Positions 29,801-42,700 of a stretch of DNA of 64,000 bases are shown here, in pieces. Position 1 is the first letter of the stretch. Every line of letters begins with the position of its first letter. A program made the position numbers and the translations under genes. The notes under the pieces were generated by a model. It had not been told where the DNA came from, searched no databases, and saw only the letters and a list, made by a program, of their open reading frames with translations. The stretch is taken from assembly GCA_964019055.1 (NCBI GenBank), contig OZ025213.1:5495292-5559291 (forward strand), in the 5' to 3' direction. The DNA is from Anthopleura xanthogrammica (lineage: Eukaryota; Cnidaria; Anthozoa; Actiniaria; Actiniidae).

Positions 29801-30186
29801 GAATAAACTCCGCTTTATGTCCCCATGTCTCTCGTTTACCCGTTTCTTCATCTACGACAGTCATTTCATCTTTCTCTGGTTTGCTCCATTCCTTAGTCTT
29901 GTACGGGTCTTTGGAATTTTCTGGAGTTAAAGCATCAGTTGATTTGTCAACCCGCAAGTTCCCTGTGAGTTAGAAACAAAACAATTAGTACTTTTATCGC
30001 TAAATAATTTATTAAGAAGACCGTAAGAAGTTAGATAAAGTTTAGTGAATTGAATTTTACGGCAGGACACGGGTCTTAATATCAAATGCCGGCCCAAAGA
30101 ACTGCCAAAGTAAAAAAAAATCAGTCGTAAATGATTGATTTGGACAATCTTGTAGCAAGAGTACAAAAATTACCTTCTTCTTCCAT
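23836..30186 (-). CDS. SLC6 sodium/chloride-coupled amino acid transporter, complete
   Basis: Eight exons: 30186-30174, 29962-29726, 27664-27105, 26749-26639, 26063-25824, 25550-25189, 24703-24538 and 24081-23836, giving 644 residues in frame. It is a plasma-membrane carrier of the 12-helix LeuT fold. TM1 carries [18 protein letters not shown] at 67-84, with Gly where monoamine carriers have Asp, which points to an amino-acid substrate. Next come [13 protein letters not shown], a long second extracellular loop with paired cysteines and NIS, NST and NET glycosylation sequons, then TM6 [17 protein letters not shown] and, later, [20 protein letters not shown]. The loop phrase [12 protein letters not shown] and the TM5 region resemble the B0AT neutral amino acid branch (SLC6A15-20); a glycine or GABA type carrier cannot be excluded. 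The Asn and Ser of TM7 (NCGTS) that hold chloride are kept, but the usual TM6 FFS is FFT. Exon 1 codes only MEEE plus one base and the first intron is 211 bp. Confidence 0.92.
24300..24480. repeat. SINE-like repeat, tandem 5' unit, SLC6 intron 7
   Basis: Two copies of the cctgaaacaa...gggctgatc...agtcagggca...taactcacagat unit, as at 16240 and 42225. The 3' part is truncated after ggaatttagagtg. Confidence 0.6.
24964..25085. mobile_element. GACCC-family MITE, SLC6 intron 6
   Basis: Starts gacccctttc and ends gcaaggttc before TA. The inner inverted pair ggaggacaaaac and gttttgtcctcc is well kept. Confidence 0.65.
26150..26400. repeat. 90-bp tandem duplication, SLC6 intron 4
   Basis: Two nearly identical 90-bp units start at ctgcagaggttgcgcacaac, at 26186 and 26276, followed by the start of a third. 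Each unit contains the palindrome gtagaatcgagatctacttc. The duplication sits in a GC-richer patch that stands out in the AT-rich intron. Confidence 0.75.
27772..27988. mobile_element. MITE, AATAGTC family copy 2, SLC6 intron 2
   Basis: The left end aatagtccccttcacagttc continues cctgcgccatcttgaaaggc; the right end is the inverted complement, closing gttaaggtgactatt. It is better preserved than the copy at 19175. Confidence 0.75.
28361..28534. mobile_element. MITE related to 23336 element, SLC6 intron 2
   Basis: Inverted ends are tattttcataaaca and tgtttatgaaaaca, with gaactc/gagttc next to them. The interior ttgattgacggaagcc and cactgccgccagtcaaaa match the 23336 element. Confidence 0.65.
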
Positions 30187-31973
30187 TTTGAATTCTTTGT
30201 AGTATTTTTGATAGTTGTTTAGTGCGTTTATGATTAACAGCAGCGATTGGGTTCAAAATAACGCTTTACGAGGGATACAGATATAAATACTCTGACTGAA
30301 TACTGCCTATGTGAGAGACTCATTCCGATGCGGAATGTTGAATCAGCCAATCACAAGCTCTTGACCCGCCTACGTTTACATTCCTTATATGTGTTCCGCT
30401 CATGCTCACACGTATCTGACTCAGGCTTTTAAGCTTGTTTCAGTCTCTAAATCATGCAGATATACAAAGCTTTATATTTTATATCCGATAAGAAAAACAA
30501 CTGATATATCATAAAAGAAAAATATAAAACATTTTCTTGGACATGAAATAATTTCAGGGTCACCAGTTTCTTTTGAAGCTCAGTCGGTCGTAATAATGTA
30601 ATCCAGACTCTTGGAAAAAATCAGTGAAGTACGAAATTTCTCTGATTATAGACAATTGAACAAGATAGTATTTTTGTGAAGTGATATCTTTCACGTTTAA
30701 TTTTGAATAAACCTATTTTTTTTCTCTAAAGAATTCTATAAAATGAAATATGTTTATGTGTAGAAGATGTCAAAAAGGTGATTCTTTTAACTTCCGTATT
30801 GAGCACTGGAATTTGTTCCCTTCTGGTTCCTGTTTTTTCCCCCAATTTATTTTCCTAAGTCTGTTGCAACATAAAAGTGTGCGAAATAAGACTATTTCGG
30901 TCAGATTTTGGGGGTCTTTTCCAGTGAAATTCTTGGTCCAACTGAACTGTGTAGTAAATTAAGTCATGCTGCACGTAAGATGTTTTGTGGTCAATTCCTC
31001 CTCTTGACCTTACAACGTCTGGATAAATAGAACATGCTTTTCGTCTACAACTTCCTCTGTGAGTCAGATAACGTCCACAACTGAATTGTGTACTCACAGG
31101 AATTTACTTCCTTGTAAATAGATATGACGCTGAGGCTCGTATTTTCACTCAATGTACTAATACAGGCTAATAGTATTAGCGAAATCGTGCCAGTGCGCCT
31201 TATGCTTTTAAAAACCAAGCGTTTTGCAGATTTTTGCACTGTTAAATACCAAGACCATTTCCAGTAGTGTGAATCTCTGATATAGTTACTATCTATATTT
31301 ATATTTATATCACTATTTATCTATAAAATATATGTATTCTCATGTATCATAATGTCTGTTGGCCATCCTCGTGATTCAGCCCTTGGCTGCGAGAAGGAAT
31401 GAACAAACTATTAATAACTAGTATTCTGGACAAATGCCACACGAGTGAGTCAGTATAAATAATATGAATAAAACTAGTTTCAAAGAGGCTAGTCTGTAAG
31501 AGTCAATATGAAAGAATTGTCACTGAATTACTTAGTCAAACGTACACACCGATTTAGGCATAGCGTTTGAGAGTTTCCCAAAAGTTTAATTTGCGACATT
31601 GCAACTTCGCGGAATGACTAAACGTAAATACTCTCGAGTCTCCTAGCAACAGCGTTCCTCAGACATGCAGGAAGTTCTCTGATCTATCCGGCAGAGTTCA
31701 GCATTTCAGTCAACACTGAATGAAAACGTGCCTTTATAAACAGATAGATTACTATGGGTATGTTCACGGATAACACTCGGTTTTCGCGGGGGAAATATAT
31801 GAAAAAAATGACATGTAGTTAGTAGTGAAAAAAATCTATGTTGATGACTGTATTTTTCTCTGGTTTCTTCGTTTTAAAACCTACACGCTAAATACCAATT
31901 CAATCTTAACCTTTCCCTGACTTTCATCAGCCCAGAGGTTGTTTCAAGGTATCAATAAAATTGGCGCCAAATA
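30187..31973. other. SLC6 upstream flank and unresolved 3' part of next gene
   Basis: AT-rich spacer upstream of the SLC6 start. The terminal exon(s) of the Pro/Arg-rich gene should lie here or the gene ends by read-through at 31974. The only reading frame of interest is the short hydrophobic one at 31045-31239. Confidence 0.4.
31045..31239 (-). other. Short reading frame with signal-peptide-like stretch (uncertain)
   Basis: Sixty-four codons beginning MQKSAKRLVFKSIRRTG, then a hydrophobic ISLILLACIS and an Asn/Ser-rich stretch. A consensus donor GTGAGT lies at about 31098, so it could be a first exon of a secreted protein. I could not join it to a convincing second exon; the adjacent frame below 31097 is Cys- and Arg-rich (FSCGRYLTHRGSCRRKAC). 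It could equally be chance. Confidence 0.15.
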
Positions 31974-32014
31974 CTATAGTGATGTTATATAATAACATAT
32001 AGCAATGAGTATAC

Positions 32015-34541
32015 CTTGATAGTTTGGTGGAGGGCCATTATCTCTACTTGGCCTGTAAGGATCACCGCTTCGCCGTGGTTCATAACTCGATGGTGGTTTT
32101 GATCTGTCCATATCTCTCGGTCTTTCATCTCTGGATGGGTATGGTCTGCCTTCTCTTGGCGGTCCATGATCCCTTGACGGTCTGCTTTCCTTTGGAGGTC
32201 CATAATCCCTCGATGGCCTGCTATCCCGAGGTCTTCTGTCATCCCGCGGGCGATCATCGTGTGGCCAAGAATCTCTAGGCGACCGGCTGTCATATCTAGG
32301 AGGCTCATATTCTCGACTTGGAGGCCTGTTTTCTCTTGGTCTTGAATCTCTTCTGTCTCTGTCTCTTGGTTCCCAGTCTCTATCGTCTCGAGGTGGCCGA
32401 GAATTCCCGACACTGGGCGGTCGCCCTCCTCGACCTTCGCTGGGTAACCTCCCTCCTCCTTGACTTGGAGGCCTTACTGCCCTGGAGTGCAGAATGTGTT
32501 CTAAGCCTTGCATTGACTTTGCTGGAGAAGTGGTCTTTTTGTCTAAAAAAAATTAAACGTTACCAGTTAGAATCTCGAAATGGAACCAGAATGAAAAATT
32601 GATTGCCAAAATGATGGGAATATGATGTATTCTGCATGCTACCAAAGTCATCAAAGATGACAATTTCTGGCAAATCTTTACAGGAAAAAAAATCAATTCA
32701 AAGACTAAAAATTTCATGGCAAAACTCATCGTTAAGACTAGTTTTTTCTTTGCCCAAAATTAAATTTGGCCAGCGGGAAGCTGTTTGGAATGTGACACCT
32801 CGCCCTTCTGCAGGATCCTGCAACAGCAGTGAGTGTTTCTGACCCTATATCATTGGCCCCTTGATACTAAATGTGTGCACATTTCTTGCTACAAAATTTA
32901 AACAAATTTTACCAGAACTGCGTTACAATAAAATCAATGTTGGTCCAGTCTGTTGAATTAACTAACCCTGCATAGTTATTAGCGCTAATCCAGGTCTAGA
33001 GATCTATTTACAAAACGTCTGAACATATGCACAAGATTAATCCTGGATTTACGGCAGTTATCTCAGCCACGTATACACAAACGTGACATACTCAACGCAT
33101 GACAGACCTCTACCTGCTCATTCAAGGATAAAAGAGCCCTCTCCGGAAGAATTGGAATCAAAAATATTTTGGAATATCTTAAAACGTTTGAAATTGATTG
33201 AAGTAAAATATCGCCAGTCAAGCACAACTTTTAAGCACTTTATTTCTAAAAATATATATTAAATAAATGAATTTTGAAAAAAGGAAAGACGACTATGCGT
33301 AAAAAGTGATATCGAACAAAGTTTATATAGAAATTGCTGCTCATTAACCGAAACGCATCATGTTGCCTTTTTTTCAAGTAAAAAACTTCCATTGATGATT
33401 TGTCGTCATGTTTAAGCCAGTCAATAAGGAGCTAAGAATATATACATTTTTTTAAACATATAGTTATTTTTTATCATAAATATGAGAATAAGTTACAGCT
33501 AGCCCAACCCTTTCCTGCGATGATAAGTTTGGAACATGCTTCGTTTATTATATTGTTTTGTGACATGTCTAAAATTTCCAAAGATAAATTAACATACGGT
33601 GTACAAAGGACTCATATTGTAAGGATACTACAAAACAATGAAAGGAACCTTGCAAGATAAGATTCAAATTCTCTTTAAAACATGCAGCAGTATAAAACTT
33701 TACCAAAATAAGTTTGTAAACATTTTCAGCAAAAAATGTCATATTGTTGTACAGCTGTGCGACTGTATATCAATACGATTTTTCAATAGCAATTCTTTTG
33801 AATAAGTAACAGTTATGCAGAAAAAATTTAAAATATAACAACAAAAACAGTTCACGCGTAGCTAATAAATCGCGCCAAGTTTCATCAGTAGCACCTTGCA
33901 AAACTGACAAATAACTCCGTTTTTTTCGTTTTAAAATTGAGTGTTTTTAAGTTGAAATAAAACAAATAAGAGAGAAAACTTAGTTATCATTTTTTTTTAA
34001 ATATTACGGTTTTAGTTTTCATGGCTTTGTTTAGCGTCACACATCTTTAAGTGATTTCGTAATGTTCGCTCTTACTACGACAAATAACTGAATTTTTAAA
34101 ACCGTGCGTAAGGGAAATTATTCGTTTATACCGAAGCTTCCAATCCTTAAAGCTGAAACTCGCCACCCACATTAATCAATATGTTCGATAGATAACAAAC
34201 ATCTTTTTGCTATAGTATTTGCGAATGATTGGTAACGAATAGCGATCCTTATGGTTCCTTGTTACATTTTATTCACTTGAACATTTCCCACCAGCTTGGC
34301 GAGTTTTATAATCTGTTTTTCACTTTCTTGGGATCTATTAGTTTACAAATATGTGTTAAAAATATTAAGATAAACAAACCAATACTTTGTGCATTTACGA
34401 TTGTAGCGACATTGACCAAAGCCTTGAGGCCTTGTTAATGATATAGTTGGGATTGAAAGCTGAATTTTTCCAATATTTATTTATTGACGTACCTTCATCA
34501 GGGTAGAAGACGTCTGAGTTCGAGCCCCTGTGATTAGACAT
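32015..34541 (-). CDS. Pro/Arg/Asp-rich low-complexity protein, 3' end unresolved
   Basis: Two exons: 34541-34493 (MSNHRGSNSDVFYPDE) and 32542-32015, joined in phase 1 by a 1.95-kb intron with good GT and AG sites. The first 45 residues are mixed (AKSMQGLEHILHSRAVRPP). After that comes about 145 residues of disordered sequence built from SRPSRDYGPP-like repeats, rich in Arg, Asp, Pro and Ser, ending PPPNYQG at a GTATAC donor. The last exon was not found; if the intron is retained the frame stops at 31974 after 13 more residues. I do not recognise the family. The composition resembles RNA-binding or cytoskeletal adaptor tails, but no domain is visible. Confidence 0.6.
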
Positions 34542-36931
34542 CTTTTTGTATCAACTGTGATCGGTCTGTGAAATTCATTTTAACATTGTAGTTACGATAA
34601 TTATCTTTAAAAAGGCTTGATCCAACAAGTGGAATTTCAATGTCGCTTCTCTCCATTTTTTAAAAATATCTTTCTTTTACTCACCGTTGTATCGTTGAAA
34701 ATAAGCACCAAAATAAGAATGTTCTATCCAATTCTCACGGCGAATTAGAAGCGTGATCCAGGGATCCAAAGACTATTTATTGTCCCTCAGTATACAGGTA
34801 TTGCTAGCTTGCCCTGGCGTCGTTATGCTCGAGTCGTTCAGGGTCAAAACCCATGGGATGTGATCTGCATAAAATAGTCAGAATAACTTATAGTACTGCA
34901 CCTATTACGCCACATTCGAAATCATTCAAAAAAGTTTAAATCAATAGACAAATCACAGAACTGTTTTTAAAGAATAAATGCCTTGGTACGATGCAAAGCT
35001 TTGACTACTTGCGTCACTTTTTGTAAATAATAAATCTGGTGTTTTCAAATCCAAACTACAGCAAATATTGAGATACAATAGATAATATAATCACTCTTGT
35101 TCAGTTCTTGTCACATATGTTATAGTTTTAACTCACCAAATCAAAAGTTGAATGTTATAATTTACTTCTTACCCATTTCGAAGATTTTGGACAAATTTTG
35201 GACACTGATTTGTTTACCATCTATAAATCTTTTAGTTCAGCAACAAACTACAACTACAATTACACTTGCTATTTTCTCAGTTCGACACACAAAAATCTTG
35301 TATTGTTCACTGATGAGAATCGTTTAAATTCTGTCCTGCGGCTTTCTTCCTTATATACGTGGCATGCAGTTAAACATTTACAAGTCGAATGCCAATAGAG
35401 TGCAAACAATATATGTTCATTGCTATCAACTACGTAAGTCGGAATTTATAAGCATACTGAAATGAGCCTACCTGATCTTTTTTAATTCATTTTTGACGAG
35501 TCAGCAACTCCTTTCAAGTATTCAAGTGGTTCTAATTTATCTGTATACTAGTAATCCTTGAAGAAAAAATTATTTTAGTGATAGCAGGCAGCTAGTCGTG
35601 AAGTTGTTGATGCACACGCTAGTATTGTGTCTATTAGCTTTCCTTCAGTTTTCTTATCCAGTACCCGTTCCTGTTGTTTTGCAACAGTTTTGACCGCAAA
35701 TCTTTAAATTTGAATTATTAAAAACCTGACTGATCATAGTTTATTTGGTAGTTATCATTTTATGAAGTTTAAAAAGTAATATTCCATTAGTCTTATCAGT
35801 TTTAGTTTCCAAATATTGTTTGTTTAATATTTGCGTCAAAACTAAGTTGTGTACTATTTTTCATTTCGACGTATATCGATATGTTGACACCATGTTTACC
35901 AAGGACACCCGTTTTGCTTTTGAAATCAAACGGCGGGAGAATCTCAAAACGACGCCATAAAACAGAGTTCCAAGCCTTTGGTGGAATATCTATGAATGTT
36001 CCATTTAAAACTAATGGAATGAGGAAGGGATATAGAAAAGGGTTGGGAATTTGTGAATTTTGGTATAAAAAGGGGTAGCTTTCCAGGCAAAGAAGTATAT
36101 AAAAGGGGTAATTTTTTGCTGAAATTTGGTATTTCAAAGGGTAAGGCGTCGAGAGTCCGGGCGGAGCATCTCCGTATGAAACGACCCGAAGTACCCCCAC
36201 CCCCACCCCCCGGGAAAAGATCAGGAAACTGACGTGCCTTACCTCATGATTTGCTTGGTGGATCATGGCATTCAAGACATGAAACAAAAGATAAAAGGAC
36301 AGGTTATTATTTGAAAACATCGACTTCTTTCTAGAATGTAGGTATTTTTCGTATTTTGAAAGAGGAACGTATCAACAAACGAGGCACGCGCAATCATATA
36401 TTCACCTGTAGGTGATTGTAGAGGAATATTCCGAAGTTCTCGGCCAATCAGCGCGCGATTTTCTATAACAACCTGGGTAGTTGAATTTGGACCATATTCA
36501 GATGCCCATGTGGTTAACAAAGGAAATGATTAATAAATATCGTGAAACACTATGATGGGATAGCCCTAGGTTTTCCTAGTCTGCACCTAGAAGTAAGCCA
36601 TAGCAGTAGAGCATAAATATTATATATTTATGCTCTCTTGGCCATAGTTCTTTTACATAAAAAATTCTCTATCTGGGAGGGGCATTGCCACTTGGGTAGC
36701 TGGTCCTCTGAACCCTGAAGCTCAATAATGATAGTTGGATTACATTAACTAAAGTTGAAGTCCATCTTTTATAGCGTCTTTTCGTTCCTTTTGGATGTCC
36801 CGACTACCTAGGCAAGCCTAAAGAATGAATATCAGTATGAATGGAGTACCTGTGTTTTGTTATCATGAAAGAGCCTGGGTCACATTTTTTGCCCGCAATG
36901 AATTGTGGTTGATCCGCGGTGCATGCTGGGA
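34542..36931. other. Intergenic spacer
   Basis: AT-rich spacer between two divergent genes. Reading frames at 35802-36320 and 36272-36520 overlap a repeat and carry no recognisable motif. The repeat at 35870-36230 is listed separately. Confidence 0.5.
35870..36230. repeat. Dispersed repeat, inverted relative to 44660-44960
   Basis: Contains ggtataaaaaggggtagctt, then gagagtccgggcggagcatc and ccgtatgaaac. The complement of this order (gtttcatatggagatgctct, then gcccggactctcaa, then aaagctacccctttcc) is found at 44660-44960. The repeat is non-coding, and its class is unknown. Confidence 0.65.
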
Positions 36932-36945
36932 CCTTCCTCTTTTCA
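36932..36945 (+). promoter_or_regulatory. 5' TOP-like pyrimidine tract of RPS23
   Basis: The tract ccttcctcttttc lies about 15 to 30 bp before the ATG, the expected place for a terminal oligopyrimidine start. In animals such tracts put ribosomal protein mRNAs under mTOR-dependent translational control. The start site itself is inferred. Confidence 0.55.
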
Positions 36946-36960
36946 TCGTGCTCGAACAAA

Positions 36961-38696
<1,736 letters not shown>

Positions 38697-39777
38697 GTAA
38701 TGTACTCGGTGATCAAATAAAAAATAAAATCTGTTTTGAAACTTGAATATGTTTATTGTTTTGAATATATTATACAGGATATATTTATCATACTAGTTAT
38801 TAACTTATTGTGATTGGTTTACATTTTCAATGCAGCATGTGTAGGGCAGTATTTTTGAAATAGCTGTCAGAATGTACAAACAAAAAATCCATGTCAAACT
38901 TGAAGGTTTTTTGTTAGGATGTTATAAACATTATTCTTACAATGATTCTATTCTTTGAAAACCAAAACAAACTTAAAATATTTCTATTACTTTATAAACG
39001 TTGTGGTTAAATAATTTAGTTTGATTAAATATGCTTTGAAAGGCATTGGATGCCATATTTTGATCTCATTTAACCTGTGAAACAAAAACTAATGCTTTGC
39101 CAAGGATGCTAAAACTGAAGACTCGGGGGGGGGGGGGGGAGGGGTGATAAAAGAATACAAACAGTAAATCCATGAAATAATTAAAATTCTTGACCTAAAC
39201 CAAGTGAATGTTTAACAACTAATCAGTCACATGTATTACCCGGCAATAGTAAGTTGTCGTATTTCACAGGTCAAATGAAACCATTTTAGCTTGTTTTGGA
39301 AAGAACCAAAAATATTTGTGTAAAATAGTCTTAAGTCTGACTTAGACTAAGATCAGACGTTGAACTTTACATGAGCCGAACCTAATGACATCCAAGAGGA
39401 CCACATTATCTATTGATTTCGATGCATTTGGCTGATGTTGAGTTAAACGTTTGACGTAAGCCTTAATGTGGTATGCCCACTTTGTGGACTTGCTAAAATT
39501 AACAGAATCATAAAATGATTTCTTTATAATATTTTCTTTTAAAAGCAAAATGTATTCCTTTTCTTTCAGCAGTAAAATTAGATAAACTGCATGAAAGATA
39601 TGAACATTTTTTTTATCATTTGGATAGTTTTAAAAAAAAATTCTTTGAATAATATTTGTGCAATTGCTGGTTTTCAAACCACTTGTACATGTTAGTTAAA
39701 TTTAACAAGATTTGTCAGTAGTCTTGTTGCATCAACCAAAATGGCTACTAAAAATTTTTGTTATTTTTTGAAATCAC
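38697..39777. other. Convergent 3' flank
   Basis: RPS23 polyadenylation signals (aataaaaaataaaat at about 38716) and spacer before the receptor gene on the other strand. A run of about 15 G lies at 39125-39140. No gene seen. Confidence 0.6.
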
Positions 39778-42700
39778 CTATACAACAAAATTTTCTTGTA
39801 AAGTAGTACTGTTTAGTGTGCCGTGCATTTGTTTATGAAACTCTTCAGCATCTTTTATTGCTTTTTCAAAGTCTTCCCTTTTTACATTGAATGGGTGGTT
39901 TTCCGATGACACCTGCACAATAGGCTTTCTTGAGTGCCTTCTGATTGAACTTATGCCAAGCAAATGAAGTATTACTTTCTCGAGGTCACGACTAAACTTA
40001 TAAGCTCTACACATGGACACAAATCTAGGTATATCCTCTTTGGTGCCACTGTAGTCCATGTAAACTGGGATGTACTTGGAAGTGTCTCTTGTGGTGCAAA
40101 ATTCACCTCTTAGTAAGTTCAGTTGACATGTTATACTCACATCTGTCAAGAAAAGGGAATTTATTTTATTAGTTTGGAAATCAAGATTTCAAATAAAGTT
40201 AGAGAGTTCAAAGATGCTGATACAGAAAGTTTTCTAAACATGTATATTCTGTTTCTCATGCATTTTTGGTGCTGGAAAACTTTCAAATGCACCATGGCTG
40301 TTCATTTCCCTTTCCAATATGTTAAAAAAAACAAGTGAATCCTGGTCTAGTTTTAGTATAAATTACAAGGGCAGATCTAGGAATTTTTGAGAGGCAAATA
40401 AAAAAAAAATTGGGATAGTTTAATAAAATGAAGATTGAAACGAGGGGGCTCTGGGTCCCACCAAACCCCTGGATCTGCTACTGAATTAAGGTGTCTGGAA
40501 AGAGATTTTTGATCGCGAACCACGAACAAAGAAAGGGTTAAAAAATCGCTTTCCTTTGGCCAGATCTTAAAAGTATTTACAGACTTCGTTTCCAAACGAT
40601 TGAGGTTTAAATGCTGAACACTTCATAGCAATCGGCGTTAATTTATGCATAGGCGGCGGAATTGAAGGACATTTGAAGGAATTTTATCTCTCGGATTCAA
40701 AATTATGTAGCGGTTAATTTGGGACACGACTTTTTGAGATGCATTTAATAAATGTCTCCACGAAAAGCCGATGTTAAAAATCACTATACTGATGTATGTC
40801 AATTTGTTTTTTGCAAGTAGTTGCTTGTCATAGTCTGAACGTATCTGAAAAGATATCTTTAAGATAGTCTGGTCACAGGAACGAAATTTGACATAAATTA
40901 TGCTTACAGTCATTTTCAGTTGTCGCCCTGGTTTCTGAGCTTTGGTCCTTCATCTGCATCAGTGTTGATGTCACTAATAGTACACGAGAAACCTCTTTGA
41001 CTTGTGATTCATACCATCTTAGTGGGTTTTCATTCACTTTTGGCTCACTCAAAATGTCTAACCTCACATCAAACAAGTTTGTGGAGTCAAGTACATCCCA
41101 TAAACAGTAAATCACCTTTGTACAAGACATACAACAGCTTGCATGTAGTATTAGCACTTTGACTGGATCTTTAAAACAACAACAACAACAAAACGATAAT
41201 CCTTATCAATTATGAAGAATTGAGATTTTTAGGAAAACGATGTATTACACTTATTAATATTATTCTATCTCGGCCGGGATATCCATGCCCTTAGCAAGGG
41301 GTGGGGCCACGGCAGTTTTATAAAGATTTTTCTTACTTTTTCTTCATAACAGGAATTGTTGTCCAAAGTTCTAATTTTTTTCAGGTGGATGTTAATTCAT
41401 TGAGAATATTTTTCGATTTATTTAAGCGTTTTTATGAGCAGTGGGCCAGGAAATACGTCACAACTTAACAGCCTGATAGCAGGGTGTGGCACAGAAACGT
41501 ACACAGAGCACACTCACAAAAGCCCATGCGCAGCTTTTTCCCGCCAAAGAATGGGAACAAGTATTTGTCTGCAAATGGAGGAGTCAGAGCAGTAAATTAT
41601 GACTCTTTGGGAGAGTAATTCAAGACCAATTTGGTAAGTTTAAAGCTTTTTTTCATTGTTCTTGAACTTCACAAACCTTGGAAGATAAATCAAGGCCGTT
41701 AAGACATCATGGTTATCGAAAATAGGAAGTTTTAAAATAGACATTGTTGGCATCGTTTGACACTGAATCGGGAAATTCCGAGTTCCGACTAGTAGCTATT
41801 GTTTTACTGAAGCACGAATAAGCTTAACTTGAAAGTCTAAATCCCTTAATATGCACTGGTTTTTAAAAGAGAAAAACTCTTCCAGCTTATAGCAAAAGAA
41901 TCTAGCACTTCTCTATAAAATTCACCTCTCCGGTAAAGGCATTCTTTTTTTTAATAACTTAAGCTTAATGTGCTGTCAATCTATAGATATTTTAAGCTTA
42001 CATCTACAAGTCTTAGTTAAAGCTTTACCTGATAGCATTTCTTCTGTATCACTTTCACTGATAACAGGACGGTTTTCAAGTCTAATAAGTGGAGAATCTA
42101 AAACAACAAATTGTGAATAGCATTAGGACAGTAACCAATGTGGTTGCATTCAGAAGAAGTATTCAATGCTAAATTAGCCTACATAGAAAAGAAACCCTTT
42201 TAAACTACAAAGTTTAAGATGATTTTACCTGAAACAACCGCCCTAGCTGATCAAAATCAGGGCATGGCTAACCCACAGATTGAACCCTGAAACAACCACC
42301 CTAGCTGATCAAAATCAGGGCACGGCTAACTCACAGATCAAATTGGAATTTAGTGTGTTAGGTTTTGCTGGGGAGAAAGAACTGGGAGGAAAACCCTCAA
42401 ATCATGGAAGACCTTACAAAATCTACTCACACGTACAATCCAGCAATCTAACCTGAGACCCCAGAGGTGAGACGCAAATGCAATACTGCTACACCACCCG
42501 ACACGTGTGAAAAACGTCTGCGCATGCTCTAAGTCTGTATGCAAATTAGTCGAAAGGGTCTTCATGCTATTGTAGAAATATTCAAATTTGACTTTCACAC
42601 TTGCCTGAAGAATAGTCTTTACAAAATGCCAAAACTTAAGATCAGTTCTTGAAACTTAAGGCTAATTCTTTCATATTGTCTTTATTAACACATTATCTTT

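Noticed and set aside
35802..36520. Minus-strand frames of 172 and 82 codons
   Set aside because: They run through a dispersed repeat that recurs at 44660, and have no conserved motif.
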